From the NCBI GenBank assembly GCA_947628045.1, contig CANQYP010000008.1, forward strand, positions 1-33,158: a stretch of 33,158 nt of DNA, read 5' to 3'. A program made the position numbers and the translations under genes. Each line of letters starts with the position of its first letter. Positions within the stretch are counted from its first letter, which is position 1. Source of the DNA: an uncultured Lachnospiraceae bacterium. Its GTDB lineage: Bacteria > Bacillota > Clostridia > Lachnospirales > Lachnospiraceae. Of the stretch, positions 16,603 to 27,629 are shown piece by piece. The notes under the pieces are model-generated. The model ran no database searches. It was not told where the DNA came from and saw only the letters and a program-made list of their open reading frames with translations.

Positions 16603-17985
16603 TTATTTTCCCATGCAGAATCTGCCGAAAATCTCATTGATCAGGTCTTCCCCGACCGATTCCCCGATAATTTTCCCGAGGGACGCGTATGCCTCCATCA
16701 GATCGATGGAATAAAAATCTTCCGGCATTCCGTCCTCGATGCTCTGCAGCACCTTTTCCAGACTGTTCTTTGTCTCAATCAGGGACGTCTTCTGTCTGGC
16801 GTTTGTAATGTATACCTCGTCGTTGAAGGTGATTTTTCCATTATAAAACAATTCACGGATCTGCTCCGCCAGACGCTCCAGCCCCGTGTGCTCCAGCGCG
16901 GAGACGGTGAGGATCGGAGAGGAAGGTCCGAAAAATTCCCGGAGCTGTTCCGCCGTCGTCACCGGCGGAAGGTCAGATTTATTCAAAAGGACGATCGTTT
17001 TCTTCTCCGAAAGCGCTTTCATGATCTCCCGGTCATTTTCGTCGATTTCCGACGAGGAATCGACCACATAGATCACCAGATCCGCCTGCACCGCCTTTTC
17101 CTTCGCCCTCTCAACGCCGATCTTCTCCACAGCGTCCTCGGTACTGCGGATCCCCGCCGTATCGATCAGATTCAAAAGGATCCCGTTCAGGGACAGGCTC
17201 TCCTCGAGCACGTCCCTCGTCGTCCCCGCCACCTCCGTCACGATCGCGCGGTCCTCTCCAAGGAGCGCATTCAGGAGAGAAGATTTCCCGACGTTCGGCT
17301 TGCCGAGGATCACTGTCTGGATTCCTTCCTTCAAAAGCCGCCCGTCGTTCGCGGAATCGATCATTTGATTGATCTCTTCCAGGATCCGGCGCGTCTCATT
17401 CTGAAGGGACGCCGCGTAGCCGTCCAGGCTGATGTGCTCCGGATCGTCCAGCGCCGCCTCAATAAACGCGAGCTGTTCAAGGATATCCGCCCGCAAGCGC
17501 GTGATCTTCTCATGGACAGAGCCTTTCAGTTGGCTGACCGAGCTCTTCAGCGCAAACTCGTTCTTTGCCTGAATCACATCGATAACCGCCTCCGCCTGAG
17601 ACAGGTCGATCCGTCCGTTCAGAAAGGCGCGCTTGGTAAATTCGCCGGGTTCCGCGGGTCTCGCCCCGTTTCGGATCACCACATCGAGCACGCGGCGCAC
17701 TGAGTAGATCCCTCCGTGACAGTTGATCTCCACCGTATCCTCCGTGGTGTAGCTCTTCGGCGCGCGCATCAGAGTCACAAGCACTTCGTCGATGACCTCG
17801 CCGCCGTCCTGAATAAACCCGTAATGAATCGTATGAGACGGCTGATCCGACAACTTTTTCTTATTATCTCTGGAACGATAGATCCTGTCAATCACAGAAA
17901 ACGCCTGATCTCCGCTGATGCGGATGATCCCGATCCCGGAACCCGCCACAGCGGTCGAGATCGCGGCTATCGTGTCATTCTCCAT
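16603..17985 (-). CDS. mnmE: tRNA modification GTPase MnmE
   Basis: DTIAAISTAVAGSGIGIIRISGDQAF, GKPNVGKSSLLNALL, DTAGIRSTEDAVEKIGVERA, C-terminal FCMGK. Confidence 0.97.
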   Translation of the reverse strand: MENDTIAAISTAVAGSGIGIIRISGDQAFSVIDRIYRSRDNKKKLSDQPSHTIHYGFIQDGGEVIDEVLVTLMRAPKSYTTEDTVEINCHGGIYSVRRVLDVVIRNGARPAEPGEFTKRAFLNGRIDLSQAEAVIDVIQAKNEFALKSSVSQLKGSVHEKITRLRADILEQLAFIEAALDDPEHISLDGYAASLQNETRRILEEINQMIDSANDGRLLKEGIQTVILGKPNVGKSSLLNALLGEDRAIVTEVAGTTRDVLEESLSLNGILLNLIDTAGIRSTEDAVEKIGVERAKEKAVQADLVIYVVDSSSEIDENDREIMKALSEKKTIVLLNKSDLPPVTTAEQLREFFGPSSPILTVSALEHTGLERLAEQIRELFYNGKITFNDEVYITNARQKTSLIETKNSLEKVLQSIEDGMPEDFYSIDLMEAYASLGKIIGESVGEDLINEIFGRFCMGK

Positions 17986-18002
17986 ATGTCACCTCTGAAA
18001 AG

Positions 18003-18171
18003 AATCCAATATTGAACTATCTGCACATATCGAGTCTCTTTCATAGATATGTCTCTAAAATCTATGAAGAAAATCCAACATTGAGCTGTTTACACATATC
18101 GTATCTCTTTCATAGATATATTTCTAAAATCTACGAAGAAAATCCAATATTGATACCTCTGAAATCTGTGA
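18003..18171. repeat. 69-bp tandem repeat, two full copies and one internally deleted third copy
   Basis: Copies at 18003-18071 and 18072-18140 (roughly 85% identical); partial copy from 18141. Confidence 0.9.
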
Positions 18172-18211
18172 AAAAAATAGCCCGTTTGAATGCCGAACGA
18201 GCTATTTTTTT
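18171..18211 (-). terminator. Rho-independent terminator of the jag transcript
   Basis: Minus strand AATAGCTCGTT...AACGGGCTATTTTTTT; the one non-canonical pair is G-U only on the minus strand. Confidence 0.85.
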
Positions 18212-18233
18212 GCGTTATCCTGATAAGAGTTCT

Positions 18234-19178
18234 CTATTTCTTCCTGAGCGTCACGACCACTTTCCTGCAGGGCTCCTCGCCCTCGCTGTGGGTCGTCACA
18301 TAGGGATCGTTCTGCAGCGCGGAGTGTATGATCCGACGCTCGTACGGGTTCATCGGCTCAAGGAATACCGGTCTTCTCGTCTTCTTTACCTTGAGTGCTA
18401 TATTCTTTGCGAGATTCTCAAGCGTGGCTTTCCGTCTGCTGCGGTAATCCTCTGTGTCTAGTTTCACGCGGACGTAAGCCGCCTTGCCCTTATTCACGAC
18501 GAGGCTGGTGAGGTACTGGAGAGAATCCAGCGTCTGTCCCCGCTTGCCGATCAGGATACCCATATCGTTTCCGATAAGGTCGACAGAGAGCATATCGTCC
18601 TCAAAACTCGTCTGAACCTCAACCTCCATCTCCATGGTGTGGAACACGTCCTTCAGGAAGGTCTCAGCCCTCTTGCAGACGACTTTGGGATCCGCCGGAA
18701 CTCTCGGCTGTCTCGGCTCGGAATCTGTCTTTGGCGTCTCATTGTCGCTCACGGTCTCTGTTGGGGTCTCCCTTTTTGTTTCTGTGAAGGTTTCCTTTTT
18801 TTCTTCTCTGATCTCTTTATTCTCTCTGTTTTCCTTTTTTCCTTCTTTGTTCTCTTTTTTCTCTTCTTTTCTGGTCTCTTTCTTTTCTTTCTTTATTTCC
18901 TTTTTGATTTCTTCGGATTCTTTCTTTTCTTTCTTTGCCTCTTTTTTTGTTTCTTTCTTTTCTTTCTTGTCGTCTCCGAAGACTTCCTTCAAGAGATCTT
19001 CATCGGTGAATTTTCTCTTCGCCTCGATGACTGCCTTTTTGCCGCCGATCCCGAAGAATCCAGCCGTACCCTTTTCGATGACCGTGTATTCAATATTGTC
19101 ACTGCTTGTCCCAAGTTCTATGGAAGCCTCAGTGATCGCATCTTCTACTGTTTTTGCCGCAACTCTGATTGAATCCAT
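18234..19178 (-). CDS. khpB: Jag/KhpB RNA-binding protein (Jag-N, KH, R3H)
   Basis: Jag-N EYTVIEKGTAGFFGIGGKKAVIEAKRK; KH GILIGKRGQTLDSLQYLTSLVVNK; R3H NPYERRIIHSALQNDPYVTTHSEGEEPCRKVVV. Confidence 0.95.
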   Translation of the reverse strand: MDSIRVAAKTVEDAITEASIELGTSSDNIEYTVIEKGTAGFFGIGGKKAVIEAKRKFTDEDLLKEVFGDDKKEKKETKKEAKKEKKESEEIKKEIKKEKKETRKEEKKENKEGKKENRENKEIREEKKETFTETKRETPTETVSDNETPKTDSEPRQPRVPADPKVVCKRAETFLKDVFHTMEMEVEVQTSFEDDMLSVDLIGNDMGILIGKRGQTLDSLQYLTSLVVNKGKAAYVRVKLDTEDYRSRRKATLENLAKNIALKVKKTRRPVFLEPMNPYERRIIHSALQNDPYVTTHSEGEEPCRKVVVTLRKK

Positions 19179-19197
19179 GATTCCTCTACCTCCTGTA

Positions 19198-20451
19198 TTA
19201 CTTCTTGTTATTTCTCTCGTTGTACTGCTTTACCATCTGCGCTTTGGCTGCAAGACTTCCGGGCTTAGCTGTCGAGGTGCTGTTGTAATAATCGGTCGCC
19301 TTCTTGATCTTCGCCTCTTTTTCTTCCTCGGAGATCTCCGGTTTCTGCTCGATATTCCTGGTATTGATCTTCGCCGTGTTTGTGATCTTCTGCGGCGGAA
19401 GTCCCTGTTTCTCGCGCTTTTTATTTGTCTTTTCAAGATTCTTCTTGATCAGCTCGTCGACGTCCACCTTGTCCATCTGCTTGTTGACGAACAGCTGCTG
19501 AATGCAGCGGACCACCGCGCCGGCGATCCAGTAGATGCCCATACCGACCGGAAGAGTGAGGCAGAAGACTGCCGACATGATCGGCATTACCATGTTCATC
19601 GTCTTCATGGTGCTGTTCATCGTGTCGTTCTGGTTTGCCGACGTGTCCTGCCCGGTTGACAGCAGCTTTGTGTTCAGCCACTGGGAGACCGCGGAAAGGA
19701 TCGGGACCAGCGCCGCGCCGATCACAAGCAGGATCGCGCCTGACGCGAGCGCCGTCGTGATGATCTGCAGCGGAGCGTCCGCGATATTCAGACCGAGGAA
19801 ATAGTTCATCTTGTCAACCTTTTCCTGTGTCTCCGCAGCCGTGGACGCGATGCTCGGGAACTTTTCAACGAGCGCCGTCCAGTTCGCCGACTTGAATTTG
19901 TAAAGTACGTCGATCAGGGTGAGATTTGTCATCTCCTTGAACGCGACCGCGTTCGTCTTCGCGATCTCAGCCATAAATTCTTCCGCGCCGGGCAGCTTGA
20001 TCAGAGCCTCGGCGAGCGGCATGAACGCGTTCTTCACAGAGTCAACGTAAGCCGGAATATTCCAGATCACGCGGTACAGGGCGAACAAAATCGGCATCTG
20101 AATGATCAGCTGCAGACAGCTCCCCATCGGGTTGACGCCGTATTTTGCGTAGACTGCCTGCGTCTCCTCGTTCATTTTCATCATGGCTGCCTGATCCTGA
20201 TTCTTGCCCTTGTATTTCTTCTGAATCGCCTGCAGCTCAGGGTTCATTCTGCTCGAAAGCTTTGAAAACTTCTGCTGCTTGATCGTAAGCGGCATCAGGA
20301 GCATATAAATCACGATCGTAAAAAGAATGATACAGAGACCGATATTCGGAAGACCGACCTTCTCCTGAACCCAGAAAATGGCATTCATGATATAACCAAG
20401 CAGGTTCGCTACCGGTCCGATCAGAAATGCCGTGCTTTTTGTCAATAACAT
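19198..20451 (-). CDS. yidC: YidC/OxaI membrane protein insertase
   Basis: LPNIGLCIILFTIVIYMLLMPLTIKQQKFSKLSSRMNPELQAIQKKYKGK; next to yidD and rnpA. Confidence 0.96.
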   Translation of the reverse strand: MLLTKSTAFLIGPVANLLGYIMNAIFWVQEKVGLPNIGLCIILFTIVIYMLLMPLTIKQQKFSKLSSRMNPELQAIQKKYKGKNQDQAAMMKMNEETQAVYAKYGVNPMGSCLQLIIQMPILFALYRVIWNIPAYVDSVKNAFMPLAEALIKLPGAEEFMAEIAKTNAVAFKEMTNLTLIDVLYKFKSANWTALVEKFPSIASTAAETQEKVDKMNYFLGLNIADAPLQIITTALASGAILLVIGAALVPILSAVSQWLNTKLLSTGQDTSANQNDTMNSTMKTMNMVMPIMSAVFCLTLPVGMGIYWIAGAVVRCIQQLFVNKQMDKVDVDELIKKNLEKTNKKREKQGLPPQKITNTAKINTRNIEQKPEISEEEKEAKIKKATDYYNSTSTAKPGSLAAKAQMVKQYNERNNKK

Positions 20452-20466
20452 TCGCTAAATTCCTCC

Positions 20467-20676
20467 TCATGGAACGGGGTCATATCCACCTTTGGAAAAA
20501 GGATTGCAGCGCAGGATTCTCCACGCGGCAAGCGCCCCTCCCTTGCACGCCCCGTATTTCTCGACCGCCTCGAGCCCATACTGGGAACAGGTCGGAAAAT
20601 AAGGACACTTCGTGCTTTTCATCGGTGAGATATATTTCTGATAACCTTTAATCAGAAAAATTAAGATTCGTTTCAT
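20467..20676 (-). CDS. yidD: Membrane protein insertion efficiency factor YidD
   Basis: [62 protein letters not shown]. Confidence 0.96.
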   Translation of the reverse strand: MKRILIFLIKGYQKYISPMKSTKCPYFPTCSQYGLEAVEKYGACKGGALAAWRILRCNPFSKGGYDPVP

Positions 20677-21040
20677 TTCCTTCCTTCACTTCTTTCTTGC
20701 CGGCATGTCCCACGATCCCGTGGAGCCTGCCGAGGTGAAGCAGCGCGCTCTCGATTTCAAAGAAATTTCTTTCTTTAGCGCCTGGTCTTGCGACAACAAC
20801 CATGTCAAGACCACCAACAAATTCTTTTTCATTCAGACGGTAGCTTTCGCGGATCAGCCGCGTGATCCGATGTCTCACGACGCTGTTTCCCACTTTTTTG
20901 CTGACCGAAATACCGATTCGATTCCTCTGCGCATCCTTCCTCAAAATATACATGACCAGATATTTGTTTGCGTATGATTTTCCGTTTCGGTAGACACGCT
21001 GGAACTCGTCATTTTTTTTCAGAGATTCTGAAAATATCAT
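20648..21040 (-). CDS. rnpA: Ribonuclease P protein component
   Basis: [31 protein letters not shown]. Confidence 0.96.
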   Translation of the reverse strand: MIFSESLKKNDEFQRVYRNGKSYANKYLVMYILRKDAQRNRIGISVSKKVGNSVVRHRITRLIRESYRLNEKEFVGGLDMVVVARPGAKERNFFEIESALLHLGRLHGIVGHAGKKEVKEGNETNLNFSD

Positions 21041-21128
21041 ATCGTTTCCTTTTCTTTGAATGAAAGAAAAAAAGACTGCCGCAAAATGGCACCCGTTGAA
21101 TTCCGGGGTGCCTTTCTCGCAGCAATCT

Positions 21129-21263
21129 TTATGCAGATAATACTTTTCTTCCTTTTGCTCTTCTGGCAGCCAGAACCTTTCTTCCGCCCGCTGTGCTCAT
21201 TCTGGAACGAAATCCGTGCACTCTGGCTCTTGACCTTTTCTTCGGCTGAAATGTCATTTTCAT
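21129..21263 (-). CDS. rpmH: 50S ribosomal protein L34
   Basis: [44 protein letters not shown] (44 aa), below the track length cut-off. Confidence 0.97.
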   Translation of the reverse strand: MKMTFQPKKRSRARVHGFRSRMSTAGGRKVLAARRAKGRKVLSA

Positions 21264-21413
21264 ATGTCAGACACCCCCTTTTCCTTTTCTGTCATGTATA
21301 TTTTCAGAAAACACCGGTTCAATTATATGCAAAAATGTCCTGTAAGTCAAGCAAATCCTGTACTTTTTTGAAAAACCGGGGTGAATGCGCGTTCGGAAAT
21401 CTTTCACAATGTT

Positions 21414-21445
21414 TTATCCACAGATTGTTAATAAATTGTGGATAA
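21414..21445. promoter_or_regulatory. Divergent pair of perfect DnaA boxes upstream of dnaA
   Basis: TTATCCACA (21414-21422) and TGTGGATAA (21437-21445). Confidence 0.9.
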
Positions 21446-21517
21446 CTTTTCATTGCTAAATTATCTATTTTAGGTTAATATTAGAGTAGGAAAAAATGGT
21501 TTTTTGGAGATTACGAC

Positions 21518-22879
21518 ATGGAAGAATTAAAAGAAAAATGGGAAGAGATCCTGTATCTCGTCAAAGTAGAACACGAACTGTCAGAGATTTCCTTCAAGAC
21601 ATGGCTCAAGCCGCTGCAGGTACATGACGTCTCCGACCATACCGTATTTATCCTTGTCCCTTCGCAGCAGATGGGGATCGATTATATTTCAAAAAAATAT
21701 ACGTTCCCGCTCAAGGTAGCGATCGCGGAGATCACCGGGAAGGAATATGAAATCGAGTTTATCTCCCCGGAGCTTGCGAAGAGCAGCGAATCAAAAAGAC
21801 CTGTACCGAATCTTGTCTCCTCAGAGTCGCTCTCGATTGCGGAGAAGGCAAACCTGAATCCGAAATATACGTTCGATACTTTTGTCGTCGGCAACAACAA
21901 TAAGTTCGCCCACGCGGCGGCGCTTGCCGTCTCGGAATCTCCGGGAAAGATGTACAATCCGCTTTTCATCCACGGCGGAGCGGGACTCGGTAAGACACAC
22001 CTGATGCACTCGATCGCGCATTTCATTCTGAATGAGAACCCGACGAAGAAAGTGCTCTACGTGACAAGCGAGACCTTCACCAACGAGCTGATCGACTCGA
22101 TCCGTAACGGAAACAACACGGCAATGACGAAGTTCCGTGAGAAATATCGGAACGTCGACGTCCTCCTGATCGACGACATTCAGTTTATTATAGGAAAAGA
22201 GGCGACACAGGAAGAATTTTTCCATACGTTCAACGACCTGCATGGAAACAAAAAGCAGATCATCATCTCCTCGGACAAGCCTCCGAAGGACATTGAGACG
22301 CTCGAGGCAAGATTGCGCTCCCGTTTCGAGTGGGGGCTGATCGCAGACATCACGTCGCCGGATTTCGAGACGCGCATGGCGATCCTTCACAAAAAAGAAG
22401 AGATGGACGGATACAACATCGACAATGAAGTCATCAAATACATTGCGATGAACATTAAGTCCAATATCCGTGAGCTCGAAGGCGCGCTCAACAAGCTGGT
22501 CGCGCTGAGCAAGCTGGAAAACCGCGAGATCACGGTCCTCCTCGCGCAGGAGGCGCTCCAGGATATCATCTCTCCCAGCGAGAAAAAGGAGATCACGCCG
22601 GACCTCATTATCTCCACGGTGGCAGAGCATTTCCATATTTCGCCGGAAGATATCCGCAGCACAAAGAGGAACAACGACATCGTCTATCCCAGACAGATCG
22701 CCATGTACCTCTGCAGCAACATGACGCCTCTCGGACTCAAAAAGATCGGCGCCGAGCTGGGCAACCGCGACCACTCAACCGTGATCCACGGCTCGAACAA
22801 GATCGCCGAAGCAATGCGCAACTCCGAGACGGTGCGCAACACGATCGATATATTAAAGAAGAAAATCAATCCGAACTGA
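21518..22879 (+). CDS. dnaA: Chromosomal replication initiator DnaA
   Basis: NPLFIHGGAGLGKTHLMHSIAH, VLLIDDIQFIIGKEATQEEFFHTFN, MTPLGLKKIGAELGNRDHSTVIHGSNKI. Confidence 0.98.
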   Translation: MEELKEKWEEILYLVKVEHELSEISFKTWLKPLQVHDVSDHTVFILVPSQQMGIDYISKKYTFPLKVAIAEITGKEYEIEFISPELAKSSESKRPVPNLVSSESLSIAEKANLNPKYTFDTFVVGNNNKFAHAAALAVSESPGKMYNPLFIHGGAGLGKTHLMHSIAHFILNENPTKKVLYVTSETFTNELIDSIRNGNNTAMTKFREKYRNVDVLLIDDIQFIIGKEATQEEFFHTFNDLHGNKKQIIISSDKPPKDIETLEARLRSRFEWGLIADITSPDFETRMAILHKKEEMDGYNIDNEVIKYIAMNIKSNIRELEGALNKLVALSKLENREITVLLAQEALQDIISPSEKKEITPDLIISTVAEHFHISPEDIRSTKRNNDIVYPRQIAMYLCSNMTPLGLKKIGAELGNRDHSTVIHGSNKIAEAMRNSETVRNTIDILKKKINPN

Positions 22880-23151
22880 CCATAGACCGATTATCCACTT
22901 GTCCACAGGATAACAGACGAATAATATGTTCAGTCTCTGTGGACAGACAGACGGTCCTTTATCATGAAAAAATCAGGCTGTTTATAACCGGAAGGTTGTC
23001 CTGTCCCTGTCACAGGCGTTTCCACATGATTATCCGGTCGTCAAATGTTCCCCTTTTCAGGGAAAAAAAGGATTTTCTACATATCCACAGCCTATAATAA
23101 GATTACTGCTTATTTTTTATTTCTATATTTATTTTTGAAGGGAGAAGACAA
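22880..23151. other. oriC (dnaA-dnaN intergenic region)
   Basis: Near-consensus DnaA boxes at 22891, 22899, 22938 (minus) and 23081, then an AT-rich tract; coding strand switches between rpmH and dnaA. Confidence 0.85.
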
Positions 23152-24261
23152 ATGAAAATCAACTGTGAAAAAAATGCTTTGCTCAAAGGAATCAACACCG
23201 TGATGAAAGCAGTCTCTTCCAAGACGACCATGCCAATTCTGGAATGCATTTTGATCGACGCGTCGGCAGAAGAAATAAAATTCACCGCAAACGACATGGA
23301 GCTCGGCATCGAGACAAAAGTAGAGGGAACGATCCTTGAGAAAGGAATCATCGCTCTGGAGGCAAAGATTTTTTCTGATATCATAAGGAAACTCCCGGAC
23401 AATGTCGTCTCGATTTCCACGGAACCAAATTATATGACGACGATCCGTTGCGAAAACACAAATCTTTCCATCATGGGACGAGACGGAGAGGATTTCTCCT
23501 ATCTTCCTTTTATTGAGAGAGAAAACGGCATCAGCATTTCTCAATTCACGCTGAAGGAGCTGATTCGGCAGACGATCTTCTCCATCGCCCAGAATGAGAG
23601 CAACAAAATGATGACGGGAGAATTGTTCGAGATCACCAACGATACCTTGAGAGTGGTTTCGCTGGACGGACACAGGATCTCGATCCGCAAAATTGAGTTA
23701 AAGAAACCTTACGGAGAAAAGAAGATTATCGTTCCCGGAAAAACTCTGATGGAGATTTCCAAGATTCTGAACGGCGGGACAGAGGATATGGTTGACATCT
23801 ATGTCACGGACAATCATATTTTCTTTGAGTTTGAACAGACGATCGTCGTGTCCAGGCTGATAGAAGGGAATTACTTCCGGGTCGATCAGATGCTTTCCAA
23901 CGATTACAACACGAAGATCACGATCAACAAAAAGAACCTTCTCGACTGTATCGACCGTGCGACGCTCATGGTAAAAGAGGGCGACAAGAAACCGATCATA
24001 TTGAATATAAAAGAAAATGTCATGGAGGTTAAGATCACTTCTCAGATCGGTACGATGAACGAATCCATTGATATTGATCTGGAAGGGAGTGACATTAAGA
24101 TCGGATTCAACCCGAAGTTCTTTATCGAGGCTCTGCGGGTGATCGACGATGAGACGGTCGACATTTACTTTATGAATCCGAAGGCGCCTTGTTTTATCCG
24201 GGATGAGAAAGAATCTTACATTTATCTGATTCTGCCGGTGAATTTTATCGACATGCCTTGA
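23152..24261 (+). CDS. dnaN: DNA polymerase III beta sliding clamp
   Basis: MKINCEKNALLKGINTVMKAVSSKTTMPILECILI; C-terminal YLILPVNF. Confidence 0.97.
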   Translation: MKINCEKNALLKGINTVMKAVSSKTTMPILECILIDASAEEIKFTANDMELGIETKVEGTILEKGIIALEAKIFSDIIRKLPDNVVSISTEPNYMTTIRCENTNLSIMGRDGEDFSYLPFIERENGISISQFTLKELIRQTIFSIAQNESNKMMTGELFEITNDTLRVVSLDGHRISIRKIELKKPYGEKKIIVPGKTLMEISKILNGGTEDMVDIYVTDNHIFFEFEQTIVVSRLIEGNYFRVDQMLSNDYNTKITINKKNLLDCIDRATLMVKEGDKKPIILNIKENVMEVKITSQIGTMNESIDIDLEGSDIKIGFNPKFFIEALRVIDDETVDIYFMNPKAPCFIRDEKESYIYLILPVNFIDMP

Positions 24262-24286
24262 TCTGATTTTGGGGAGAAAACGGTAT

Positions 24287-24502
24287 ATGGAAACGTTTGA
24301 ACTGAAATTAAGAGATGAATTTATCAAGCTTGGGCAAGCGCTGAAAGCGGCGGGAGCCGCGGAGAACGGCGTCGAGGCAAAGTATATGATCCAGGACGGA
24401 AAAGTTTCAGTGAATGGAGAGACCGAACTTCGCCGCGGAAGGAAATTGTTTGACCGGGATGAAGTGATTTGCGGCGATCGTCTGATTAAAATTACAAAAT
24501 AA
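24287..24502 (+). CDS. S4-domain RNA-binding protein (YaaA/RlbA-like)
   Basis: IKLGQALKAAGAAENGVEAKYMIQDGKVSVNGETELRRGRKL between dnaN and recF; ATG at 24287 preferred over the TTG in the track. Confidence 0.92.
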   Translation: METFELKLRDEFIKLGQALKAAGAAENGVEAKYMIQDGKVSVNGETELRRGRKLFDRDEVICGDRLIKITK

Positions 24503-24529
24503 AACTTATTCGTTAAAGCTGGTGGAGAA

Positions 24530-25612
24530 ATGATCGTCGAGTCGATTCAATTGAATCATTTCCGGAATTACGATAAACTTGAGTTGAAGTTGGACAAGGG
24601 AACAAATCTCTTTTTTGGAGACAACGCGCAGGGAAAGACAAACATTCTGGAGTCAGTTTATCTGTGCGGGACAACTCGTTCCCACAAAGGGAGCAAGGAC
24701 AGGGAGATCATCCATTTTGGGGAAGAAGAATCCCATATTTGTATGAAAATCAGGAAAGCCGAGATTCCTTACCGGATCGATATGCATCTGAAAAAGAACC
24801 GGACAAAGGGAATTGCGATCAACAAAATGCCAGTCAGAAAAGCCAGCGAGCTGATCGGTCTCGGCAATTTTGTTTTTTTCTCACCGGAGGATCTCAACCT
24901 CATAAAAAACGGTCCTTCTGAGCGGAGAAGATTTCTGGATATGGAGCTCTGTCAGCTGGACAAGATTTATCTGTATCACCTGTCCAGCTACAACAGAACC
25001 TTGAACCAGAGAAACAAATTGCTGAAGGATTACAACTTTTATCCGGAGGCGGACACGATGCTTGACGTTTTCGATGAGCAGCTTGTCAGCCACGGCGTGG
25101 TTCTGATCGAATTGAGAAAAAAATTTGTAGAGGAGCTCAATGATATTATTGGCGGAATTCACAGCAATCTGTCCGGGAACAAAGAAAAACTCCTTCTCGC
25201 ATACGAGAATCAAACAGAAAAAAAGGACTTTGAAAAGAAATTAAAAGAAAACAGAGAAAAAGACATTCGGACAAAGCTGACAAACAGCGGTCCGCACAGA
25301 GACGATCTCTGTTTTCTCATTGATGAGATCGATATCCGAAAGTATGGTTCACAGGGGCAGCAAAGGACAGCGGCGCTTTCTCTGAAACTTGCGGAGATCG
25401 AGATCGTAAAGAAAAAAGTAAAAGACACTCCGGTACTTCTGCTGGACGACGTTCTCTCGGAGCTCGACAGCAGCAGACAAAAATATCTTCTGGAAAGTAT
25501 CCATGATATCCAGACTTTGATTACCTGTACCGGAATTGATGATTTTGTCAGCTGCAATTTCAAAATAAATAAACTTTTCGAAGTGATAGAAGGAAAAGTA
25601 AAAGAAAAGTAA
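24530..25612 (+). CDS. recF: DNA replication and repair protein RecF
   Basis: LNHFRNYDKLELKLDKGTNLFFGDNAQGKTNILESVYL; VLLLDDVLSELDSSRQ. Confidence 0.97.
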   Translation: MIVESIQLNHFRNYDKLELKLDKGTNLFFGDNAQGKTNILESVYLCGTTRSHKGSKDREIIHFGEEESHICMKIRKAEIPYRIDMHLKKNRTKGIAINKMPVRKASELIGLGNFVFFSPEDLNLIKNGPSERRRFLDMELCQLDKIYLYHLSSYNRTLNQRNKLLKDYNFYPEADTMLDVFDEQLVSHGVVLIELRKKFVEELNDIIGGIHSNLSGNKEKLLLAYENQTEKKDFEKKLKENREKDIRTKLTNSGPHRDDLCFLIDEIDIRKYGSQGQQRTAALSLKLAEIEIVKKKVKDTPVLLLDDVLSELDSSRQKYLLESIHDIQTLITCTGIDDFVSCNFKINKLFEVIEGKVKEK

Positions 25613-27556
<1,944 letters not shown>

Positions 27557-27629
27557 AGACATAAACTCGGCTGGCTTAAAGTTGCTTGATTTCATAGCAG
27601 CCGACACATAACAGCAGGAGGACACCATT

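Noticed and set aside
18012-18461. 149-aa plus-strand ORF with 23-aa repeats
   Set aside because: The repetition comes from the 69-bp DNA repeat; the ORF runs through the jag terminator and antisense to jag, with no convincing RBS.
21056-21445. 129-aa plus-strand ORF upstream of dnaA
   Set aside because: It lies antisense to rpmH and runs into the DnaA-box region; composition is not protein-like.
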